NCBI GenBank assembly: GCA_050292235.1 | Contig: JBNKLG010000057.1 | Coordinates: forward strand, 1-17,124 | Direction of reading: 5' to 3' | Source of the DNA: JBNKLG01 sp050292235 | GTDB taxonomy: Bacteria; Pseudomonadota; Gammaproteobacteria; Chromatiales; Chromatiaceae | DNA length: 17,124 bases | Shown: one piece after another, positions 1-7,772 of the stretch | How positions within the stretch are numbered: position 1 is the stretch's first letter | Layout of the letters: each line of letters opens with the position of its first letter | Made by a program: the position numbers and the translations under genes | Notes under the pieces: generated by a model | The model's database searches: none | Told to the model about the DNA's origin: nothing | What the model saw: only the letters and a program-made list of their open reading frames with translations

Positions 1-296
1 TGCACCAATGGCCAGTAGTCTGGGCTTTGTTCCAGGCGTTTCCACAGGAGATTCAGGCGATATTTGCGGCTTTTCTCCCGGCCCTGGCTGTAGAGAGGGG
101 CTCCTTTGGGTATCCAGGGTTTGCTCGGCTCGCTCTCCTCTTTTGACTGGGCTTTGGTGTGGACAAAAAAGAGGATCTCGATGTCATAGAATGGCCCATC
201 CTTTTCTGCAGCCTGGTTGAAGGGCGGCCAGCCAAGCAGAAGGAGCGCCGCAAGAAGAAGCTGCCAGCAGAGTGGTGTTTGGTCCCGGGGGGTCAT
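1..296 (-). CDS. csiV: CsiV-family peptidoglycan-binding protein, N-terminal part (runs off the left edge)
   Basis: Partial gene; 98 codons from the ATG at 296-294 stay open to the window edge. Residues 1-30 look like a signal peptide: a short polar start, then a Leu/Ala-rich core (LLLAALLLLGW) and an Ala-rich end. The mature part begins with FYDIEILFFVH (36-46), the aromatic beta-strand typical of the start of CsiV proteins, and continues with a charged linker and a Tyr/Trp-rich stretch ending YWPLV. The gene starts 21 bases after the mfd stop, on the same strand, so it is probably cotranscribed; the mfd-csiV order is familiar in gammaproteobacteria. In Vibrio cholerae CsiV binds peptidoglycan in the periplasm and is needed for the PBP1A/LpoA cell-wall pathway. 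Whether this homologue does the same is inference. An AGAAGG lies almost against the ATG and an AAGGG about 9 bases upstream; either could serve as ribosome binding site. The C-terminal domain is outside the window. Confidence 0.72.
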   Translation of the reverse strand, partial: MTPRDQTPLCWQLLLAALLLLGWPPFNQAAEKDGPFYDIEILFFVHTKAQSKEESEPSKPWIPKGAPLYSQGREKSRKYRLNLLWKRLEQSPDYWPLV

Positions 297-317
297 GCCT
301 TCTGCCCTTGATACCGA

Positions 318-3300
318 TTAAGCTGCCAACTCATCCAGAAGTGCCCGCACCTTGGCTGCTCGCTCTTCGGTAGCGTCCAGATTGAGGAAGAACTTCAGTT
401 TGTCCTGACCATCCAGTTTGAAGATATTGGGCTTTTTCTGCAGCAGTTGAATCAGATGGGCCGGGTCGATCTTCGGCTGCTCGTCAAAAACAATTCGCCC
501 CCCCTTGGCCTGGGCATCGAGTTTGCGAATGCCCAGATCGCTGGCCCGCAGGCGTAATTCGGTGATGGCGAAGAGGTTTTTGGCCGGGTCCGGCAGCAGG
601 CCGAAGCGATCGATCATCTCCACCTGCAACTCGCGCAGGGCCTCGCTATCCACGGCCCCTGCGATGCGTTTGTATTGCACCAGCCGCATGTGGACATCGG
701 GCAGGTAGTCTTCAGGCAGCAGGGCCGGAATACCCAGATCGACCTCGGTGCCCTGATCCAGTGGCTTGGCCAGATCGGGCTCCTTACCCGATTTCAGCGC
801 CTTGACGGCGCGATCCAGCAGCTCGGTGTAGAGACCGAAGCCGATCTCCTGGATCTGTCCGCTCTGCTCCTCGCCCAGCAATTCCCCGGCGCCACGGATC
901 TCCATGTCGTGGGTGGCCAGGGTAAAACCGGCACCCAGATCCTCCAGGGCCTCGATCGCCTCCAACCGTTTTTTCGCGTCGGCGGTCATGGCTTTGGGGG
1001 AGGGAGCCAGCAGATAGGCATAGGCGCGGTGGTGGGAGCGGCCCACCCGTCCGCGTAGCTGATGGAGCTGGGCCAGTCCAAGTTTGTCAGCGCGATGGAT
1101 GATGATGGTATTGGCATTGGGGATGTCGATGCCGCTTTCGATGATGGTAGTGCTTACCAGCAAATTGTATCGTTGATGATAGAAGTCGCGCATGATGTGT
1201 TCCAGCGCAGACTCACGCATCTGACCATGGGCGAAGGCGATGCGGGCTTCGGGCAACAGCTCGCCAAGCTGTTCAGCCATACGGCCAATGCTCTCCACCT
1301 CATTATGCAGGAAATAGATCTGGCCACCACGGCGCAGTTCACGGCGGCAGGCGTCGGCGATGAGGGTGTCGTTCCATTCACTGACAAAGGTCTTGATCGG
1401 ATGGCGCGCCGCCGGTGGGGTGGCGATGATGGAGAGATCGCGCAGCCCGGCCATGGCCATGTTCAGTGTTCGCGGGATGGGGGTGGCGGTCAGGGTCAGC
1501 AGATCGATGTTGGCGCGCAGGGATTTGAGCTGCTCCTTGTGACGCACCCCGAAGCGCTGCTCCTCGTCGATGATCACCAACCCCAGGCGCTTGAACTGGA
1601 TCTCTTTGCTCAGCAGTTTATGGGTACCGACGATGATGTCGATATCCCCCTTTTTCAGCCCCTCCAGCACCTGCTTTTGTTGTTTGGTGGTGCGGAAGCG
1701 GGAGAGATTGTCGACCCTGATCGGCCAGTCGGCAAAGCGATCGGCGATGTTGTCAAAATGCTGTTGTACCAGCAGGGTGGTCGGGGCCAGGATCGCCACC
1801 TGTCGTCCTCCCTGTACGGCGACAAAGGCGGCCCGCAGGGCGACCTCGGTTTTGCCAAAGCCCACATCGCCGCAGATGACCCGGTCCATCGGCCGGGGTG
1901 CGGTGAGATCGCTGATGACCGCATCGATGGCGAACTGCTGATCCGGTGTCTCCTCGAAGGGAAAGGCGGCGGCAAAGCTGAGGTACTCCTCGCCGGGTTC
2001 TGCAAAGGCAAAGCCCTGATTGGCCGCCCGTCGGGCGTGGATATCGAGCAGTTCGGCAGCCACATCCCGTGCCCGCTCCGCTGCCTTACGCCGCACCTTC
2101 TCCCACTGCCCACTGCCCAGGCGGTGCAGCGGAGCGTTTTCCGGCGAGACACCGGTATAGCGACTGACCCGATGCAGATCGGACACCGGCACATAGAGCT
2201 TGTCGCCTTTGGCATATTCCAGGGTGAGAAATTCGCTGGTCAGCGTGCCGGCGGTGAGACTCTGTAAACCCAGGTAACGGCCCACGCCATGCTCTTCATG
2301 CACTACTGGTGCGCCGATGTGCAGCTCAGTGAGGTTACGCACGATGAGATCGCTGTCGCGCTCGCCACTGCGTTTTCGCCGACGGCGTTGCTGTATTCGT
2401 TCGCCCAGCAGTGCACTTTCGGGAATGAGCGCGATCTGACTATGGCTGAGGATGAAGCCCTGGTCGATGGGCGCGACACTGATGCCCAGAGGGGCATCAG
2501 CGGCGAGAAAGTCGGCCCAGCTCTCGAACACCTTGGGCTGAATCTGAAAATCACGCAGGCTGGTCAGGAGCTGTTCCCGTCGACCTCGGCTTTCCGCAAT
2601 GAAAAGGATGCGTTGCGCACTATTCGCCAGAAAATCCTGCAGCAGACCGGCTGGCTGTTGGGTACGGGCGTTGAAACTCAGCGGTGGCAGGGGTTGCACC
2701 AGGCGTTCACCCTCGTCGTCAGGATGATTGCCACAGTGAAGGGCAAGTTGTGGCTGCTGGTTCAGGTATTCCCGAACGTTGTCTGGCGAAAGGAAGAGAT
2801 CCTCAGGTGGTAACAGGGGGCGCTCGATGTTGTGGCGCAACTGCTCGTAGCGATTGCCAATCTCTTGCCAAAAGCTCTCGGCTGGTGACCAGATTTCGTT
2901 CAGGGTCAGGCAGAGAAACGTTTTCGGCAGATGGTCAAACAGGGTGGCGGTCTGGTCAAAGAACAGCGGCAGGTAGTATTCGATGCCGCCGGGCATCCGC
3001 CCCTCGCTGATCTCCTGGTAGATGAGGCTGGCGCGGGGGTCGCTCTCGATCCGGGTGCGCCAGTTTTGGCGAAAACGGCTGATGGCCTCTTCATCGGTGG
3101 GGAACTCCCGCGCTGGAAAGAGCTTGATCTCTTTGACGGCCTCGCCGGAGCGTTGGCTTTCGGGATCGAAATGGCGAATGGAGTCGATCTCATCATCGAA
3201 CAGATCGATTCGATAAGGTGCCTCAGCCCCCATGGGGAAAAGGTCAAACAGCGCACCCCGTACCGCGAACTCCCCATGCCCCATCACCTGAGAGACGCAA

Positions 3301-3764
3301 GCGTAGCCCGCATGGGTCAGCCGATCGCGCAACTGTTGCAGATTGAGTTGATCCCCAATGCGAAAGTCCAGAATGCGCCCATGCAAAAAATCCGGTGGGC
3401 AAAGCCGTTGCATCAGCGTGGTGATGGGCAGAATCAGTGCCCCACACTTCAACGATTGCAGGGCATTAAGGATGCTCAGGCGCTGAGAGATCAGTTCTGG
3501 CAGGGGCGAAAAAACGTCAAAGGGCAGCGTCTCCCAATCAGGGAAACTCAGTACTGATGGACGATCAGTAGGGAGAAAGAAGCCCAGCTCCTGTTCCAGA
3601 CGTTCCGCTGATTGTACATCGGGGGTGAGTATCAGCAGGGGCTGCTGCTGTTCTTGCATCAGCTCAGCAATGGCCAGGGCGCTGGCGGCACCGGACAGTC
3701 CACTCCAGGGTAATGAGGTTCCCGCTTGGGTAGGCAGGGCAGGATGTTTGAGGCGTTTCACCAT
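318..3764 (-). CDS. mfd: Transcription-repair coupling factor Mfd
   Basis: ATP-dependent DNA translocase that pushes stalled RNA polymerase off damaged template and recruits UvrA for nucleotide excision repair; cytoplasmic. From the chosen start the product has 1148 residues, the length of E. coli Mfd. An upstream in-frame TTG at 3908 would add 48 low-complexity residues and is rejected. Domains in order: UvrB-like N-terminal region (about 15-340) whose Walker-A position is degenerate (GLSGAASAL, no GKT), as is normal for Mfd; the RNA-polymerase-interacting CarD-like domain (about 484-540, VVHEEHGVGRYLGL); RecG-like helicase motor with Walker A GDVGFGKTE (632-640), DEEQ box (733-736) and TATPIPRT (motif III region); then the arginine-finger/TRG region and the C-terminal TRCF domain. 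The start has only a weak Shine-Dalgarno. The csiV-type gene follows 21 bases after the stop. All key residues checked are intact. Confidence 0.97.
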   Translation of the reverse strand: MVKRLKHPALPTQAGTSLPWSGLSGAASALAIAELMQEQQQPLLILTPDVQSAERLEQELGFFLPTDRPSVLSFPDWETLPFDVFSPLPELISQRLSILNALQSLKCGALILPITTLMQRLCPPDFLHGRILDFRIGDQLNLQQLRDRLTHAGYACVSQVMGHGEFAVRGALFDLFPMGAEAPYRIDLFDDEIDSIRHFDPESQRSGEAVKEIKLFPAREFPTDEEAISRFRQNWRTRIESDPRASLIYQEISEGRMPGGIEYYLPLFFDQTATLFDHLPKTFLCLTLNEIWSPAESFWQEIGNRYEQLRHNIERPLLPPEDLFLSPDNVREYLNQQPQLALHCGNHPDDEGERLVQPLPPLSFNARTQQPAGLLQDFLANSAQRILFIAESRGRREQLLTSLRDFQIQPKVFESWADFLAADAPLGISVAPIDQGFILSHSQIALIPESALLGERIQQRRRRKRSGERDSDLIVRNLTELHIGAPVVHEEHGVGRYLGLQSLTAGTLTSEFLTLEYAKGDKLYVPVSDLHRVSRYTGVSPENAPLHRLGSGQWEKVRRKAAERARDVAAELLDIHARRAANQGFAFAEPGEEYLSFAAAFPFEETPDQQFAIDAVISDLTAPRPMDRVICGDVGFGKTEVALRAAFVAVQGGRQVAILAPTTLLVQQHFDNIADRFADWPIRVDNLSRFRTTKQQKQVLEGLKKGDIDIIVGTHKLLSKEIQFKRLGLVIIDEEQRFGVRHKEQLKSLRANIDLLTLTATPIPRTLNMAMAGLRDLSIIATPPAARHPIKTFVSEWNDTLIADACRRELRRGGQIYFLHNEVESIGRMAEQLGELLPEARIAFAHGQMRESALEHIMRDFYHQRYNLLVSTTIIESGIDIPNANTIIIHRADKLGLAQLHQLRGRVGRSHHRAYAYLLAPSPKAMTADAKKRLEAIEALEDLGAGFTLATHDMEIRGAGELLGEEQSGQIQEIGFGLYTELLDRAVKALKSGKEPDLAKPLDQGTEVDLGIPALLPEDYLPDVHMRLVQYKRIAGAVDSEALRELQVEMIDRFGLLPDPAKNLFAITELRLRASDLGIRKLDAQAKGGRIVFDEQPKIDPAHLIQLLQKKPNIFKLDGQDKLKFFLNLDATEERAAKVRALLDELAA

Positions 3765-3877
3765 GGGGCCTAACTTGGAAAAAGCCGTGATTTTACCTGA
3801 CCCTGCTGAAAGGGGTGACCCTATTCGCTGAGGTTGGCCTTGCTCAGTAGTTGGCTCTGGCTGGAATCGCGCATGTC

Positions 3878-4261
3878 CTAATCCAATGCCCGCTTGGTTT
3901 TGTTCCAAAGATTGTTGGCGCCTTTCTTGGTGTTACGCCACCCTTTTTTCGTGGTCTTCTTGGTGGCATCCCAAGCCTCTCCAGAGGTTTCCTTGGTTTT
4001 ATCCCACGCCTCGCCAGAGGTTTTTTTGGTGGCATCCCACGCCTTACCCGAGGTTTCTTTGGTGGCGTCCCAGGCATCGCCAGCACCCTTTTTGGTGGCA
4101 TCCCAGGCATTGGACGCGGTCTCCTGGGTAGCTTCGCCGACAGCGGTGACAGCCTCCTTGGATTTCTCGCCGGCGGCGCTCCAACTACTTTCGGCCAGGG
4201 CCATGTTGGTGGAAAGGCTGAGTAAAAGCAGCAAAATAGCCTTGGGTTTGGTGTGTCTCAT
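3878..4261 (-). CDS. Small exported protein of Trp-containing 11-residue repeats (LEA-like)
   Basis: 127 residues; not a recognised named gene. Residues 1-23 form a signal peptide (KPK, then a run of Leu, ending in an Ala-Leu-Ala cleavage motif), so the product is probably periplasmic. From residue 52 to the end it is seven tandem copies of an 11-residue unit with consensus AWDATKKTSGE; the last is one residue short. Each copy has Ala/Gly/Leu-Trp at positions 1-2 and Lys-rich, Thr/Gly/Asp/Glu-rich positions after that. Eleven residues per three helical turns puts every Trp on one face, giving a long amphipathic helix like LEA group 3 or apolipoprotein repeats. The ATG at 4261 is chosen over an in-frame TTG two codons upstream because it leads straight into the signal peptide. 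It lies 2 bases after the stop of the HDOD-GGDEF gene, so translation is probably coupled. Function unknown; a stress or envelope-associated helix is inference. Confidence 0.75.
   Translation of the reverse strand: MRHTKPKAILLLLLSLSTNMALAESSWSAAGEKSKEAVTAVGEATQETASNAWDATKKGAGDAWDATKETSGKAWDATKKTSGEAWDKTKETSGEAWDATKKTTKKGWRNTKKGANNLWNKTKRALD
3881..4108 (-). repeat. 33-base tandem repeat inside the hendecad-repeat gene
   Basis: Seven head-to-tail units of 33 bases encode the 11-residue repeats at residues 52-127 of the small exported protein. On the plus strand the recurring core is GGTGGCATCCCA(C/G)GC. The copies nearest the middle of the array are the most alike and the last two towards the C-terminus (GWRNTKKGANN and LWNKTKRALD) have diverged most, the pattern expected from expansion by slippage or unequal exchange followed by decay at one end. 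Copy number could vary between strains. Confidence 0.85.
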
Positions 4262-4263
4262 GC

Positions 4264-6231
4264 TCAAAAAGTCCCTGGTTGTTGGAGAAGGGTATCGGGG
4301 GCAATCAGTACTTCATTACGATTGCCACGCTTGACCTTATAAAGGGCATCGTCTGCTGCGGCAATGAGTTCTTCAAGCGTGTTGATGCCAGGGCCTGTGG
4401 CCGCCAGGCCTTGGCTGATGGTGATGGCGTGACCTTTGAAACGTTGGGCCAGCAGTTGTCCACGACGCTCGACCTCCTGACGTACCCGCTCGGCGTAGGC
4501 CAGAGCGCCGATCTGTTTGGTGCCAATGAGGGCAAACAAAAACTCATCACCGCCGTAGCGACCCAGGATGTCTTCTGGACGGAGCAGGGCGCTGAGAGAT
4601 TGGGCAACGACCTTCAGAACGTCATCTCCGGCCTGATGGCCAAAGTTATCGTTAAAAATTTTGAATTTATCCACATCTACCAGTCCGAGGACCATTCCCG
4701 GCCCGCCTGCCTGATAATCTGCAAAGGCCTTCTTTAATAAGCGATCGATGGATGCCCGGTTGTGCAGTCCGGTAAGACCGTCAAGATCGGCGCGTTTCTT
4801 TTCCCTGGCCAACGTGGCGCTGTTGGAGAGGGCAATACCCAGTTCATGACTGACACGGCCAACCTCTTCTGCCAGGTGTTCGTTTGCGGGCCATGAGGCC
4901 TCTCCCCGGTCCAGCCAGAGCAGTCCATAGAGGCGTCCCTGTGCCTGGACCGGTGCTATCAACGCCTGGTGGCATTGCAGTTGGGTTAGCAGTGGCTGGT
5001 CGATCTCTTGCCGCAGATAGCGGGCCTCCAAACCACGCAATGCCCCGACAATACCTGGGGTAAGATTCTTGCCAGAGATCTCTTGGGGCAGATTGGATTT
5101 GACTTCCTTTGGGTGGCAGGCCAGAAAACCCAGTCCACGGTGCTGGCTCATCGTCCTCCAGAGCACGACCCGCTTCATGTCGAGTTCCTGGGTCATCGAA
5201 CTGAGTACCAGGGGGATGAAATGGTTGGGATCCAGGCTTTGATGGGCTGCGGTCAGGCTATAGGCGCAGGATGGTGATGGCACCATCGTTTGGTCAGCAG
5301 AGGGTTGAAGATGGTGGATGAGGTTTTGCAATAGGTGTCCGCGCTGCTGCATCGGTGAAGGAAAACTGAGGCGATAAAAACTGGCAATGCGGTTCATCTC
5401 TGCGTCGGCATCTTCCAAAAGTTTGGGCAGGTCGATGCGCGCCATATTCAGATACAGCATGATTCCATCAGGGAGAGGGGGCGGTTGACCCTGTCGGGTT
5501 GAACCCATCCCCTGCATCCAGGCAATGAAATCAGCAAAGGAGATGAGGCTGATGTCACGGGCCTCTTCATCGGCATAGCGGGAAAGTGGCTGGCTCCCAT
5601 GGTGAGCCTCCATGGCCTGCAGCAGGGGTTTGGGCAGATGCCAGTGATAGGCACAATGGGCGCCAACCTGGTCATGGCTGGCACCCAAAAAGGCCTGTTC
5701 TGCTGCCAGAATATTGCTGCTCTCTTTGTGCTCCAGATTGAGGAAATCACTGTAGGGAATGCGGCCACTGGTTTCGATCACCAGCTTGCCGATATCGTGC
5801 AACAAGCCAGCGACGTAGAGATGCTCAGGGTCGGGGTGGTGCAATTGGGCGCCGAGCAGTCGACTGATATAGGCGACAAAGAGGCTGTGTTGCCAGAAGA
5901 ACAGCAGGTCGAATCCGGGACGGCTGTCGCGACGAATCCAGGCATCAAAGATCAATAGGTGTAAAGCCAGCTCACGCAGGCGACCAAATCCTTGGATGAT
6001 GACGGCTCGGCGAATTGAGGTAACCTCCTGGGGCAGGCCATAAAAGGCCGAGTTCACCAGCCGCAAAAGACGGGTGGATAAGGCAGGGTCAGTTTCGACC
6101 AGGCGGGCCAGATCCTCGGCAGAGGCTTGGTCGTCGTTGCAGAGCTCCAGCAGGCGCAACGCCAGAGCGGGAACTGGCGGAATCTCTACCAGCCCAATAT
6201 CGGGAAAACTGCCTTGGGCGTTTGATGCCAT
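4264..6231 (-). CDS. HDOD - GAF-like - GGDEF signalling protein (probable diguanylate cyclase)
   Basis: 655 residues, no signal peptide or membrane segment, so cytoplasmic. An HDOD domain fills about 10-280 and, unusually for this class, retains an HD-type motif HDIGK (145-149). A GAF-like sensor region lies at about 325-470, followed by a short helical linker. The C-terminal GGDEF domain (about 480-640) has DLDGLTGLHNR, the metal-binding Asp519 in LVDVDKFK, an intact GGDEF (560-564) and an RxxD product-inhibition site (RPED, 551-554) exactly five residues upstream. From family knowledge this predicts an active cyclase making c-di-GMP from GTP with feedback inhibition; the input signal is unknown. 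The ATG at 6231 is used with AGAG about 8 bases upstream; an in-frame TTG at 6297 would add 22 residues and is unlikely. The stop is 2 bases from the next start, so the repeat protein is probably in the same operon. Confidence 0.9.
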   Translation of the reverse strand: MASNAQGSFPDIGLVEIPPVPALALRLLELCNDDQASAEDLARLVETDPALSTRLLRLVNSAFYGLPQEVTSIRRAVIIQGFGRLRELALHLLIFDAWIRRDSRPGFDLLFFWQHSLFVAYISRLLGAQLHHPDPEHLYVAGLLHDIGKLVIETSGRIPYSDFLNLEHKESSNILAAEQAFLGASHDQVGAHCAYHWHLPKPLLQAMEAHHGSQPLSRYADEEARDISLISFADFIAWMQGMGSTRQGQPPPLPDGIMLYLNMARIDLPKLLEDADAEMNRIASFYRLSFPSPMQQRGHLLQNLIHHLQPSADQTMVPSPSCAYSLTAAHQSLDPNHFIPLVLSSMTQELDMKRVVLWRTMSQHRGLGFLACHPKEVKSNLPQEISGKNLTPGIVGALRGLEARYLRQEIDQPLLTQLQCHQALIAPVQAQGRLYGLLWLDRGEASWPANEHLAEEVGRVSHELGIALSNSATLAREKKRADLDGLTGLHNRASIDRLLKKAFADYQAGGPGMVLGLVDVDKFKIFNDNFGHQAGDDVLKVVAQSLSALLRPEDILGRYGGDEFLFALIGTKQIGALAYAERVRQEVERRGQLLAQRFKGHAITISQGLAATGPGINTLEELIAAADDALYKVKRGNRNEVLIAPDTLLQQPGTF

Positions 6232-6440
6232 TGCCGAATCTCTACTGCTTGCTGCTCTTTCTACCCATTCTATTAGGTATACCAGCAGATGCAGCAAAAT
6301 TCCGAGACTGAGTTCTCGAAAAGTGGGGTAGCCTTTTCTGTGTCCCCAGCTGGATTAGCTGGACGGATTTATCTGGCCTGATCCTGGCTTTGTAGTGCAA
6401 ACTGTTTGGGTCTGGAACAGACATTGGCGACCTTGCTGAT

Positions 6441-7529
6441 CTAGTGCCTGCTCAAGTAACGACGCCAAACTTCATAGGCCTGTTTTTTCTCACCATTAAA
6501 TTTCTTAAGGCCAGTATACATCCATAATTTCGCGCTATCCTGAACATCCGCTGGCAATCTTGAGACCAACGGGTCAAAATCTATTCCTGCCCAGTTGATC
6601 ACAAACTCAAAATCATACCAAAAGGCTTGTTCAAGGACCATCTCAACGAACTTGGCTTGATCTGTTTGAGAGCCCAGATAATCCATGCCGGAGGCATGGA
6701 ATCCTTTGGAGATTGCACCAGACTCGGTAATGGCCAGGGGTTTGCCGAATGCCAACGCCTCGTTAAAATAATTTGGTTTGATTGGATTAGGGTGGGCCGG
6801 GCCAAAGCGATAAGTGCTGAGTCCAATCAAATCCGTGTAAGGAAGCAAAGATGCCATAACTGGCTTTTGTAATGAAAGGTTTTGCTTTGAGTCATCATCA
6901 ATGCCTCGCAGATGTTCGTATTGAATGGTCGTGAAGACCTTCATTTCTGGATATCGTTCTTTCAATCTTTGATAGGTGTGCACGTATAAATGGGCAAAGG
7001 GCTCGATTTTATCTGGGGCTTTTGATATGAGGACATTGCTCTCAATGCTGATAGCTAGGTAATCTGGCTTGAAATAATCTGCAACTGCCAGGGCATAATT
7101 GGAATATGCCTCCATGACTTCCAAATCATTCAATGCCTTATTTTGCCATTTTTTGGGTAAGGGTAAATTATCACCATTGTTCGACCAATATGGCGCTAAG
7201 CCGTCACGATTACTGTTTAAGGGGGTGATTGCAATGACTAATTTATGCCCTATTGGACTGTGTATTTTACGGTATTTCCAGTCATCCATTACCGCACGGG
7301 GATAGGGCTTCGATTTGAGTGCTTGATTCCAGGGGATGCCGTTATCCAGGTGCTGGAGTGTGATATTGGTATCCTGCTGTAACAGAGTATAAATACGTGT
7401 TCTTGCTGTATCGGTTAGATCTGGAGGCCAGGAGCTAAATCCCATGTATGGAGTTGCAGTGGAAAGGGTTGGACTCCCTAGGGCCAGTAGGAATATGGTG
7501 GTTGTGGTAAGCAGTTGGTAAAAATTCAT
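6441..7529 (-). CDS. Secreted TIM-barrel glycosidase-like protein
   Basis: 362 residues. Residues 1-25 are a signal peptide (TTTTIFLLALGS, Ala-rich end), so it is exported. The body has the alternating strand/helix pattern of a (beta/alpha)8 barrel: GFSSWPPDLT near the start, LVIAITPLN (98-105), YLAISIESN (157-164), VFTTIQYEHLRG (198-209), DLIGLSTYRFG (233-243), LAITESGAIS (265-274), FVINWAGIDFD (309-319). Glu163 and Glu269, about 106 residues apart, sit where clan GH-A hydrolases carry acid/base and nucleophile, but the usual Asn before the acid/base Glu is replaced by Ile, so the assignment is tentative and catalysis unproven. No named family is claimed. The ATG at 7529 follows a strong AGGGAGAG; an upstream alternative start at 7571 would fall inside the palindrome and lacks a signal peptide context. 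The gene is visibly more AT-rich than mfd or mltB, suggesting separate ancestry. Confidence 0.6.
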   Translation of the reverse strand: MNFYQLLTTTTIFLLALGSPTLSTATPYMGFSSWPPDLTDTARTRIYTLLQQDTNITLQHLDNGIPWNQALKSKPYPRAVMDDWKYRKIHSPIGHKLVIAITPLNSNRDGLAPYWSNNGDNLPLPKKWQNKALNDLEVMEAYSNYALAVADYFKPDYLAISIESNVLISKAPDKIEPFAHLYVHTYQRLKERYPEMKVFTTIQYEHLRGIDDDSKQNLSLQKPVMASLLPYTDLIGLSTYRFGPAHPNPIKPNYFNEALAFGKPLAITESGAISKGFHASGMDYLGSQTDQAKFVEMVLEQAFWYDFEFVINWAGIDFDPLVSRLPADVQDSAKLWMYTGLKKFNGEKKQAYEVWRRYLSRH

Positions 7530-7532
7530 TTT

Positions 7533-7540
7533 CTCTCCCT
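7533..7540 (-). promoter_or_regulatory. Strong ribosome binding site that fixes the start of the glycosidase-like gene
   Basis: On the minus strand AGGGAGAG lies 3 bases before the ATG at 7529, with its GGGAG core 6 bases away. It selects this ATG, which begins a signal peptide, over the in-frame start 14 codons upstream. The site lies between the inverted repeat at 7545-7574 and the start codon, so folding of that repeat in the mRNA would lie next to it. Confidence 0.7.
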
Positions 7541-7544
7541 GAAA

Positions 7545-7574
7545 AAGTTGAAGTTCTTGCAAGCACTTCAACTT
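7545..7574. promoter_or_regulatory. 30-base near-perfect palindrome just upstream of the glycosidase-like gene
   Basis: The left arm AAGTTGAAGTTCTTG and the reverse complement of the right arm, AAGTTGAAGTGCTTG, differ at one of 15 positions, with no spacer at the centre. Read on the minus strand the structure ends in a run of five T (ACTTTTTC), 4 bases before the ribosome binding site of the gene starting at 7529. It can be read as an operator for a dimeric regulator, or as an mRNA hairpin with U-tract acting as terminator or attenuator in the leader. The sequence alone does not decide. The stem is AT-rich, so as a terminator it would be weaker than a GC-rich one. Confidence 0.6.
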
Positions 7575-7736
7575 GTATGAGTTAGATTATCAATTTCGAA
7601 TGCTATTGGCTATATGGAGTAAAAATGTCTTGATGTCATTTGAGTAATACCTATATCCCAGACCAAAGGAGCGCTACCACGCTAAGTCATAATTAAGCGG
7701 TTGAAAATGAAGAGAAATAAAAAATCATATTCTTAT

Positions 7737-7766
7737 GCTGAGAAATCCAGGATGGATTTATTCAGC
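7737..7766 (-). terminator. Hairpin after the lytic transglycosylase gene, possible terminator
   Basis: Just past the mltB-like stop codon (TAG at 7775-7773) the minus strand folds as GCTGA, a 2-base bulge opposite one base, AAATCCA, a 3-base loop, TGGATTT, TCAGC: 12 paired positions. A T-rich stretch (GATTTTTTATTT) follows only about 13 bases later, so it is not a textbook intrinsic terminator. Its position supports a role in ending the mltB-like transcript. Confidence 0.4.
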
Positions 7767-7772
7767 ACTTCC

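Noticed and set aside
53..253. 66-codon minus-strand frame over the left edge
   Set aside because: It is a shifted reading of the csiV-type gene, whose own frame has a signal peptide and the YDIEILFF strand.
1062..2267. Long plus-strand frame of 401 codons opposite mfd
   Set aside because: It lies wholly antisense to the conserved helicase part of mfd, and its translation is Gly/Asp/Gln-rich without family motifs. It is a by-product of GC-rich codon bias, as are the neighbouring frames at 675-1058 and 2931-3557.
3765..3908. 48-residue N-terminal extension of Mfd from a TTG start
   Set aside because: The extension is low-complexity and runs past the stop of the upstream repeat gene. The ATG at 3764 gives exactly the usual Mfd length.
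3881..4108. Repeats of about 33 bases suggesting a CRISPR array
   Set aside because: The repeats are directly contiguous with no unique spacers, and they stay in frame within a coding sequence.
3851..4225. Plus-strand and other minus-strand frames with striking 11-residue repeats (for example FGGIPR or PKKP patterns) across 3844-4334
   Set aside because: They are alternative readings of the same 33-base tandem repeat. Only the minus-strand frame from 4261 has a signal peptide and a coupled start.
6303..6422. Small inverted repeats CGAGA/TCTCG (6303-6318) and GTCTG/CAGAC (6410-6422) between the glycosidase-like and GGDEF genes
   Set aside because: Stems of only five pairs without a T-run; expected by chance in a 200-base spacer, so not called as terminators.
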